Below, piece after piece: positions 7,575 through 13,882 of a DNA stretch of 40,101 nucleotides. Position numbers and translations under genes: made by a program. The stretch's first letter is position 1. Every line of letters starts with the position of its first letter. A model generated the notes under the pieces. The model made no database searches. It worked only from the letters and a program-made list of their open reading frames with translations, and had not been told where the DNA came from. Origin of the DNA: Deltaproteobacteria bacterium (GTDB lineage: Bacteria > Desulfobacterota > Desulfobacteria > Desulfobacterales > Desulfobacteraceae); assembly GCA_013151635.1 (NCBI GenBank), contig JAADHV010000120.1:1-40101 (forward strand), written 5' to 3'.

Positions 7575-8252
7575 TCACTTAGGATTTCTGGTAAAGAGCG
7601 CTTTGGTTTCCTCGGGCAAATGGCACTGCCTGCAATTGCCCCTCATAGGATGTTCCACCCGGATGGGGACAACGGTTCCCGGGCCCACATGACATGCTAT
7701 ACAATTTTCTCTCATCTGGAGGGCATGGGCAATGGGGGGCGGTGCCCCCGGCAAAGCCGATCTTCCCAGTTTCGGCGGGCGTACACTTACCCAGTCATTT
7801 TCTTTAAAAAGAGTTTTGGTGACCATTTTTATATGGCATTGCCGGCAGGAAGTGTTCTGGGGATGAGGGGTAACCGGCGTAAACCTGTTCATTGCCTGAA
7901 CAAATCCACCCCTTTCATGGCAGGAAAGGCACTCATACCCGGCACCTTTTCCATCTGCCAGATCATGGGGGATAAAAGGCGGTGATCCCGGGTACACCCG
8001 CAAAGAATAATAATAATCCAGGGTTCTGTCCGTGGAATTACCCTCCATATAAGCGGGTGTTGTCCCGTTATAGGTTCCGAAAAGCTGTTTGGCTTTATGA
8101 TCAAAATCTGCGGTTTCAGCCTTGTTGACTTTTGCAAGAGCGTTATCGGTATTCACGAAAAAAGCCTGAAGAATAATGACCGGCAAAGCAATGACACTAA
8201 TGACAACAAACAAAAAAAATAATTTCCCGATTTTTTGACCTTGTTTTCCCAT
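7575..8252 (-). CDS. NapB-like cytochrome with two tandem diheme units (tetraheme)
   Basis: Ordinary NapB has two haems; this 225-residue protein has four, arranged as a repeat. Unit 1 is YPGSPPFIPH (87-96), CLSCH (108-112) and HPQNTSCRQCH (130-140). Unit 2 is LPGAPPPIAH (167-176), CIACH (184-188) and HPMRGNCRQCH (201-211). The PG-x-PP-x-I-x-H and HP-x4-CRQCH strings are typical of NapB. One hydrophobic stretch (about 11-32) is a signal peptide or anchor. I place the start at 8252, where TAATG joins it to the napA stop and GGAG lies just upstream; a longer reading from 8279 would overlap napA by 28 bases without need. Its role is probably to pass electrons to NapA in the periplasm. Confidence 0.82.
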   Translation of the reverse strand: MGKQGQKIGKLFFLFVVISVIALPVIILQAFFVNTDNALAKVNKAETADFDHKAKQLFGTYNGTTPAYMEGNSTDRTLDYYYSLRVYPGSPPFIPHDLADGKGAGYECLSCHERGGFVQAMNRFTPVTPHPQNTSCRQCHIKMVTKTLFKENDWVSVRPPKLGRSALPGAPPPIAHALQMRENCIACHVGPGTVVPIRVEHPMRGNCRQCHLPEETKALFTRNPK

Positions 8253-10567
8253 TAGACTTTCTCCAGTTTTACCGCACATTTTTTATAATCCGGCTGCTTG
8301 GATATAGGGCAGAAAGCATCCAAAGTCACCTCGTTTATCAGGTAGCTTTCATCAAAAAACGGTACAAACACCATTCCCTTTGGCGGGTTTCCCCGGCCGT
8401 TGATGCTGACTTTCATAACAACAGATCCTCTTCTGGAGGATATTTTAACCAGGCTTTTGTTAACAACTCCCAGGGTTTTAGCATCTTCCTGGTTGATCTC
8501 CACATAGGACTCAGGAACCGCCCTATGCAGAATGGGAATTCTTCTTGTCATGGAACCTGTGTGCCAATGCTCTAAAACCCTGCCGGTATTGAGCCAGAAC
8601 GGATACTCCCTGTCTGGTGATTCAGCAGGAGGCTCATAGGGACGAAGCCATATCCAGGCCTTATGGTCGGGCTTGCCGTAAAAATCCCATGTATCATCCC
8701 TGCATGCAGGATCGTATTTACCGTTGTAACGCCAGCGGGTTTCTTTTCCATTCACAAAAGGCCACTGAACCCCTGAACGTTCTCTTAACAGTTTATAGGG
8801 TGCCATCCTGTGTTTCGGAGTATCATGGAATTTTATATATTCATTCCAGATATCCTCTATATAGGAATCCTCTTTCCAGGGGAATTGTTTTTCAAATCCC
8901 ATGCGCCTTGCCACCTGTATGAGCTGCCAGGTATTACACATGGCCTCACCGGGTTTTGGCACCAATTGTTCATTGTGCTGGGTCCGCCTTTCCGAATTCC
9001 CGAAAAACCCTTCTCTTTCCACCCACAGGGCTGAAGGTAAAATAACATCTGCAACGTCTGAAGTGGGTGTGGGATAAATCTCGGATACTACGATGAAACG
9101 GCCGTCTTTTTTGGCCCCGTTACGATAACGCCTCAAATTTGGCATGGTAACCATGGGATTGGTGACCTGAATCCACATGAAATTAATTTCCCCCCGGTCC
9201 AGGGCCCGGAACATTTCAACGGTATGATAGGTTGGCTTGGGATCGATATTGCTTTCCGGTACTCCCCAGATTTTGGCTGCAAGTTTCCTTGCTTTCTCTT
9301 TCATAACCACACCGTGGGGAAGCTTATGGGTAAGGGTTCCGACCTCCCTGACCGTGCCGCAGGCGCTGGGCTGGCCTGTAAGGGAAAAAGGACTGTTGCC
9401 CGGTGTGGAAATCTTGCCTGTCAGAAGATGGATATTATAGACAAGATTATTAATCCATGTACCCCTTGTATGCTGGTTCATGCCCATGGTCCAGAAAGAG
9501 GTTACTTTTTTTTCAGGATCGCCGTAAAGAGCTGCCAGGTATTTGATGTTTTCAGCAGATACACCTGAAATTTTCTCTGCTATTTCAGGTGTATAGTCTT
9601 TCAGAAACTCCTTATAGGCGTTAAAATCAACTGCTTCACCCTTGTCCTTGAATTTAAAATGATCTTCAGTTCCATAACCGATATGGGTCTTGCCTTTATA
9701 AAAAGAGACATGTTTGGAAACAAAGTCCTGGTTTACCCAGTTATTTTTTATAATTTCGTAGCAGATCGCATTAGCAATAGCCAGGTCAGACTGGGGATTG
9801 AAAATAAATGACTTGTCTGCGGCCTGGCTGGAACGTGTGGAGCGGGTCGTCAAATCTATGATGCGGACATGGGTCTTGGATTTACGGTTGGCCAGCATCC
9901 TGGAGAACAGCACCGGGTGCATTTCCGCCATATTGTTCCCCCAGGTGATAAAAACATCTGCATTGTCAATGTCTTCATAACACCCCATGGGTTCGTCCAG
10001 GCCAAATGTGGTCAGGCAGCCTGTTACCGCACTTGCCATGCAGAGCCTTGCATTGGCCTCAACATTATTGGTGCCGATACATCCCTTAAAAAATTTTGAT
10101 GCAGTATACCCGTCCGGGATGGACCATTGGCCGGATCCATAGATGGCAATAGAATCCTTGCCTGTTTTTTCAATGGATTCTTTCATCCTGCTTGCGACAA
10201 GATCCAGAGCTTTTTCAATGGGTGTCGGAACCATTTTCCCGTTTTTCCTGACATAAGCGGTTTTAAACCGGTCTCTGCCATAAAGGACCTGCACGGAATG
10301 ATACCCTTTGACACAGCACAGGCCTTTATTGACGGAGCAGTTAGGGTCACCCTTTACAGCAACTGCTCTTTTACCTGAAACACCCACAAGAAGGCCACAC
10401 CCGGTTCCGCAAAAACGGCACGGGGTTTTGCTCCATTGAATGGAATCAGAAGAAAGATCTGTTGGTTTCCAACCGGCGAAACTGATTCCCGGAAACATGG
10501 TAAAAGCAGCCACGGCTGCGCTGTCCAAGGCCATGGATCTTATAAAATCTCTTCTGGTAATCGTCAT
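8252..10567 (-). CDS. napA: Periplasmic nitrate reductase catalytic subunit NapA
   Basis: NapA reduces nitrate to nitrite at a Mo-bis-MGD centre in the periplasm. The ATG at 10567 gives 771 residues and is chosen because AAGGAGTGGTGT lies directly upstream and the protein then begins with a Tat signal (RRDFIRSMA, 5-13); the longer reading from 10618 adds residues ahead of that signal. The N-terminal [4Fe-4S] ligands are C50, C53, C57 and C85 (CRFCGTGCG...GLCCVKGY). The Mo ligand is Cys176 in NARLCMASAVTG. The following TFGLDEPMGCYEDID and GNNMAEMHPVLFSRM are hallmark Nap sequences that separate it from formate dehydrogenases. It lies 31 bases after napD and shares TAATG with the next gene. 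Confidence 0.95.
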   Translation of the reverse strand: MTITRRDFIRSMALDSAAVAAFTMFPGISFAGWKPTDLSSDSIQWSKTPCRFCGTGCGLLVGVSGKRAVAVKGDPNCSVNKGLCCVKGYHSVQVLYGRDRFKTAYVRKNGKMVPTPIEKALDLVASRMKESIEKTGKDSIAIYGSGQWSIPDGYTASKFFKGCIGTNNVEANARLCMASAVTGCLTTFGLDEPMGCYEDIDNADVFITWGNNMAEMHPVLFSRMLANRKSKTHVRIIDLTTRSTRSSQAADKSFIFNPQSDLAIANAICYEIIKNNWVNQDFVSKHVSFYKGKTHIGYGTEDHFKFKDKGEAVDFNAYKEFLKDYTPEIAEKISGVSAENIKYLAALYGDPEKKVTSFWTMGMNQHTRGTWINNLVYNIHLLTGKISTPGNSPFSLTGQPSACGTVREVGTLTHKLPHGVVMKEKARKLAAKIWGVPESNIDPKPTYHTVEMFRALDRGEINFMWIQVTNPMVTMPNLRRYRNGAKKDGRFIVVSEIYPTPTSDVADVILPSALWVEREGFFGNSERRTQHNEQLVPKPGEAMCNTWQLIQVARRMGFEKQFPWKEDSYIEDIWNEYIKFHDTPKHRMAPYKLLRERSGVQWPFVNGKETRWRYNGKYDPACRDDTWDFYGKPDHKAWIWLRPYEPPAESPDREYPFWLNTGRVLEHWHTGSMTRRIPILHRAVPESYVEINQEDAKTLGVVNKSLVKISSRRGSVVMKVSINGRGNPPKGMVFVPFFDESYLINEVTLDAFCPISKQPDYKKCAVKLEKV

Positions 10568-10598
10568 ACACCACTCCTTTTCTTGATAATATATATTT

Positions 10599-10829
10599 TT
10601 ACAAATCCGTATGCCCAAAGGTCATGCTCAATGATTGCAGGGATTTCAACTCCTTGATGCTGTCAATCAGATTTTTATTGGTCTTTTCATCAGGCGTATC
10701 TGTCAACAGGATCAGGACATCCTGGTTTTCTGACGCTTTAATTTCGCAATATTTCATAGCAGAAAGCTCCCTGATCAACTGATCCTTCATGCTCTTTTTC
10801 GGATAGGCCAGAAAACTGAATATTGGCAT
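10599..10829 (-). CDS. napD: NapD-type chaperone for NapA maturation
   Basis: The protein has 76 residues, within the usual 75-110 range, and is cytosolic. The pattern FSFLAYPKKSMKDQLIRELS, then CEIKASENQDVLILL and a late ELKSLQSLSMTFGH matches the ferredoxin-like fold of NapD, which binds the NapA Tat signal and holds export until the cofactor is loaded. AAAGGAGAGACC precedes the ATG. It is the gene directly upstream of napA. The 120 bases before it hold no clear FNR box, so it may be read through from the FmdE gene or have its own promoter. Confidence 0.82.
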   Translation of the reverse strand: MPIFSFLAYPKKSMKDQLIRELSAMKYCEIKASENQDVLILLTDTPDEKTNKNLIDSIKELKSLQSLSMTFGHTDL

Positions 10830-10949
10830 GGTCTCTCCTTTATTAAAAATTTGTCATAAAACAAAAGCTATACACCATGTACTACAAAATAGTATGCAGA
10901 GAAAAGGAAATTACATGTAAAAAGTGTTACGATTTTGTTACTATATTTA

Positions 10950-11549
10950 CTATATTGTTACGGATTTAATTTCTCGATAGTAAGCCATGCCTGCGCAGGC
11001 GTGGCAAAGTACTTTCCCTTTGACAAGAACCTGTTTTTTATCCCTGATTACAATCCCGCATCTTTTGCAACAGGTTTTATAACCTGCAGGGCCGGGCATA
11101 TCAGAATCATCTAAGCTGACCCTGACCTGTGTGACCTCGAACAGCTCGGAAAGGGGCATGATTTTATAAGCTTCAAGCTGCCGGATATGGGGTTCTTCAA
11201 TATGAGGGGCATAAAGGTCAGAAGCTTTGCGTGAGCTTTCCGTTGACAGAATCCTGAAAGACATATTGGTTTCAAGGTTGATAAAAGTGGCCGCCATAAT
11301 TCCGTAATCCCTGAACTTAAGAGATCTTCTGCCAAGCCTGACCCCGGTAACATAGGAAATGGCATCCGCAGCACACCTGTCAATTTCAACATAGACGATA
11401 ATCTTTTTAATGTCCCTTGTTTCTTTCGGGTTATCAAGGCCAATCAGCTCCAGGCCAAGCAGGGCCATACGCACACCGATAACCTGGCCAGGGCAAAGAT
11501 GGCCATGCTCTTTAGCAGAGCCTTCCAGAAGCTGTTCAAAATCCATCAT
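10950..11549 (-). CDS. FmdE-family protein with C-terminal zinc ribbon
   Basis: The protein has 199 residues. The signature HGHLCPGQVIGVRMALLG (from residue 15) is the metal-binding region of the FmdE family, named from molybdenum formylmethanofuran dehydrogenase operons. A conserved Cys follows in EIDRCAADAISYVTG. The C-terminus has CCKRCG...CHACAG, a zinc-ribbon-like pair. FmdE proteins often accompany molybdo- or tungsto-enzymes in anaerobes; the exact role is unknown, though a part in molybdenum cofactor handling for NapA is plausible. It starts two bases after the stop of the preceding gene, implying coupling; ATG at 11549 or the next codon are equivalent starts. Confidence 0.8.
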   Translation of the reverse strand: MMDFEQLLEGSAKEHGHLCPGQVIGVRMALLGLELIGLDNPKETRDIKKIIVYVEIDRCAADAISYVTGVRLGRRSLKFRDYGIMAATFINLETNMSFRILSTESSRKASDLYAPHIEEPHIRQLEAYKIMPLSELFEVTQVRVSLDDSDMPGPAGYKTCCKRCGIVIRDKKQVLVKGKVLCHACAGMAYYREIKSVTI

Positions 11550-11551
11550 TG

Positions 11552-11869
11552 TTATTGGCCGTTTTTTTCTAAAACCTCATTGGCCCAGTTTAAAGCCGCG
11601 ATCATGTTGGGAAACCCTGTGGTGGACAATGCAAGAAGTATGGCATGACGGATATCTTCTTTTGTGGAACCTGTATCAATTGCCTTACGGGTGTGGGACA
11701 TGACAGCCCCTTTTGAGTTGCTGCCCACTGCAATACCAAGTTTAATCAGGTTCTGTGTGTTTTCATCCAGAGGGCCGGATTTCCTGACCTTGATCCCAAG
11801 TTCCTTATACAGATCAAAAATTTCAGGAAACCTGGAAGCAAAATCTTTATATTTGTTCGGAAGATACAT
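11552..11869 (-). CDS. Carboxymuconolactone decarboxylase/AhpD-fold protein lacking the CxxC motif
   Basis: The protein has 105 residues, a normal length for a small CMD-domain protein. KLGIAVGSNSKGAVMSHTRKAIDTGSTKEDIRHAILLAL has the all-helical CMD core (A...SH...A...G-x-T-x-E-E-I). The redox Cys pair of AhpD-type peroxidase partners (E-x-C-x-x-C-x-x-H) is absent; the corresponding positions read SNSKGAVMSH. It therefore should not act as a thiol peroxidase by the standard mechanism. It precedes the FmdE gene by two bases. No FNR-type box matches its upstream region (11870-11966), where only a half-match (TTGATGATTATACA at 11911-11924) is seen. Confidence 0.75.
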   Translation of the reverse strand: MYLPNKYKDFASRFPEIFDLYKELGIKVRKSGPLDENTQNLIKLGIAVGSNSKGAVMSHTRKAIDTGSTKEDIRHAILLALSTTGFPNMIAALNWANEVLEKNGQ

Positions 11870-11966
11870 GATTTACCTCATTATTGGATTTAAGTGCCGG
11901 GGAAAATAATTGATGATTATACACTAGTTCAACTCAAAAACAAAACATAAAATAATGCCCGCTGCT

Positions 11967-13061
11967 TTAGTTTTTTTTGCCTTGCATTATTTTCATCAAA
12001 TTGAGCATTCTTTTGCTCCGCAGGTTTTCAGATTGTCCGGTACCAATTTCGACTCTATCCATCATTCCCTGGGCCATCATATTAAAAAAATAAGCTTTTT
12101 TTGAAATTTTGTTCTCCCAGTGCCCGGTCAACCTGGCCGTGGCAATACCAAAGGAAAACATGACCAAAAGGATCATACCGATACCAACACTTCCAATGGG
12201 TATCTTTTTAAAAAATGAATACTTAAGGGCATTTTTTTCAGGACAGACATTCACACATTGCAGGCATGCACTGCATTCAAAGGAAAAAGAACTTTTCCCC
12301 TGCCGTATCTTGATTAATCCCGGGCATGCCTTTTCACATTTCCCGCAGTTCGAACAACGGGACCGGTTAAAATTTATCCTGCCAAGGCTCAGCAAACTTA
12401 ATACTCCTATGAGCGCTCCATAAGGGCAAAGGTACCTGCACCAGAAATTCCGGATTAAAACAGATAACAAGATTAATCCCAGAATGACAAAAAATGCGGT
12501 CATGGAAATCCTTGTAAAAAATCTGAACATTTTTATATCTGCCAGGATATTATATGGGCTTTTAATAAAGCTTTCAATTGTCCCCAACGGCATCTTAAAA
12601 AAGACGGACCAGATGAAAAAGCCGGCCAGAAGATACTTGCAGATCCGAAGTGTCCTGTCCAGCAGGGGAGAAGGCTTATATCCCTTTTTAAAAACCAGGT
12701 AATGGACTTTTGACAGATACTCTGACAAAAACCCAATAGGGCAGACCCATGAACAAAACCCCTTTTTGACAATAAAGGCGGTGGCGCAAATGATAAGAAA
12801 AATAACCAGCCCTGACGGATGGACATCATTTATGGTCCCTGTCAGGAAAAAATATTTCAAACTGACAAGGGCACTTATGGGTAAAAAGGCTTCTACACCG
12901 GGGGGACGGTCAACCAGGGGAAGAATGCCTTTTTCCAGCCGGCCTTCAAACCAGCCGAACTTTAAGCCTATAAAGCAGACAATTATTAAAAACAACATCT
13001 GCACTCCTCTTCTGACTGCCTGAGAAGCTTTATCCTCTTTAATTTTTCTTAAAAATGACAA
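11967..13061 (-). CDS. NapH/YccM-like membrane polyferredoxin
   Basis: The protein has 364 residues. Several transmembrane spans (for example MLFLIIVCFIGLKFGWF and VIFLIICATAFIVKKGF) carry the paired cytoplasmic motifs CSWVCPIGFLSEY and CRYLCPYGALIG typical of NapH/NosR/CcoG-type proteins. Two [4Fe-4S] sites follow: CSNCGKCEKACPG and CSACLQCVNVCPE. NapH collects quinol electrons for nitrate reductase through NapG or equivalents; here no napG is present. It sits at the head of the nap region and is directly behind a perfect FNR-type site. It may alternatively serve another periplasmic reductase, but its location favours Nap. Confidence 0.75.
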   Translation of the reverse strand: MSFLRKIKEDKASQAVRRGVQMLFLIIVCFIGLKFGWFEGRLEKGILPLVDRPPGVEAFLPISALVSLKYFFLTGTINDVHPSGLVIFLIICATAFIVKKGFCSWVCPIGFLSEYLSKVHYLVFKKGYKPSPLLDRTLRICKYLLAGFFIWSVFFKMPLGTIESFIKSPYNILADIKMFRFFTRISMTAFFVILGLILLSVLIRNFWCRYLCPYGALIGVLSLLSLGRINFNRSRCSNCGKCEKACPGLIKIRQGKSSFSFECSACLQCVNVCPEKNALKYSFFKKIPIGSVGIGMILLVMFSFGIATARLTGHWENKISKKAYFFNMMAQGMMDRVEIGTGQSENLRSKRMLNLMKIMQGKKN

Positions 13062-13092
13062 TACAGGTTCTCCTTTCGGTAAATTTTAACTA

Positions 13093-13134
13093 TACTAAAG
13101 CATACCTTTGCAGGAATCCTTGATTTAGATCAAG
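13093..13134 (-). promoter_or_regulatory. FNR-type site with -10 box upstream of the NapH-like gene
   Basis: CCTTGATTTAGATCAAGG at 13119-13136 is a perfect palindrome whose core, TTGATTTAGATCAA (13121-13134), matches the FNR consensus. On the minus strand, 22 bases separate it from TAGTAT (13098-13093), placing the site at about -41.5 and the transcript start near 13086, 25 bases before the ATG at 13061. The geometry is identical to the site at 3601-3614. It lies between divergent genes; for the plus-strand gene at 13286 it is about 150 bases upstream and less obviously placed. Confidence 0.68.
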
Positions 13135-13285
13135 GTTTAAAAGGTTCATTTTGGCAAACCCTTGTATTATATGTCCAGGCAGTGTAGATTTAAGGTTCAG
13201 GTTTGGCGGTATGCTTTATCCTAAAAGGACAGTTTACTGAAAACCCGACGGAATATATCAATTTTCAAAAAGATGAGGTGAAAAA

Positions 13286-13834
13286 GTGGAACCTAATAAA
13301 TTTCGAGAATCCAGGCAGGCCATAAACCTGTTGTGTGACAATATTAATGTACTGATTTCACAAAATGAGGTCGAAGCGTCAAAAGCATGCTTTCAGGATA
13401 TATCTTCACGGCTTGATGAGTTAAAGCCCCAGGCTGAGGGCGAAATCCAGAAGAGATCTGTTAAAAACCTGAGTGTGAAAGTCAATGCATTATCAACAAA
13501 TATTTCAAAATTAAAACCCAAAAAAGGATCAGCCGGAAAAAAAGAAGCAAAAACCGCTATCATCTGGGACGAAGAACGTGTGGGGCATCTGTCAACTGTT
13601 TTTCTGGAAAAAGTATTCACAAATATGAAAAATGACAAAAATGCTACGGTTTGTTTTGCCACTACTGGAAAAGGGATCAGGCCCAGTTATCAAATTGAAT
13701 TTGGCAGCCACGATATTACAGCCTTCAGCGGGTCAGGCCACAAGCCCTTAAAAAGAACCTTTTCAACCGGCGCGAAAAAAACATCCCGGCCCTTTCCCCA
13801 CGGGCTGATTGATTCAATCCTGGCAGGGGAATAA
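13286..13834 (+). CDS. Protein of unknown function upstream of rapA-like gene
   Basis: I do not recognise this 182-residue cytosolic protein. Residues 1-75 are charged and heptad-like (LLCDNINVLISQ, KNLSVKVNALSTNISKL), consistent with a coiled coil. Then comes a basic linker (KPKKGSAGKKEAK) and a C-terminal region with SYQIEFGSHDITAFSGSG and PFPHGLIDSIL. It starts with GTG, supported by GATGAGGTG about six bases upstream. It is followed after 48 bases by the RapA-like ATPase in the same direction, which suggests a two-gene unit. Confidence 0.6.
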   Translation: MEPNKFRESRQAINLLCDNINVLISQNEVEASKACFQDISSRLDELKPQAEGEIQKRSVKNLSVKVNALSTNISKLKPKKGSAGKKEAKTAIIWDEERVGHLSTVFLEKVFTNMKNDKNATVCFATTGKGIRPSYQIEFGSHDITAFSGSGHKPLKRTFSTGAKKTSRPFPHGLIDSILAGE

Positions 13835-13882
13835 GACCGGAAAAAATGGCTTTTATAAAAAAGCGTTAAAAAAAATTATCTG

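Noticed and set aside
10851-10864. TTGTCATAAAACAA as an FNR/HcpR site for napD
   Set aside because: It is an imperfect palindrome, and an activator there at -41.5 would put the transcript start inside napD.
10950-11869. Selenocysteine codons in the genes near nap, given a selC gene in the window
   Set aside because: All redox sites inspected use Cys codons or have other residues; no in-frame UGA interrupts any gene.
11911-11924. TTGATGATTATACA upstream of the CMD-like gene as a third FNR site
   Set aside because: Only one half-site is intact and there is no -10 box at the spacing seen for the two perfect sites.
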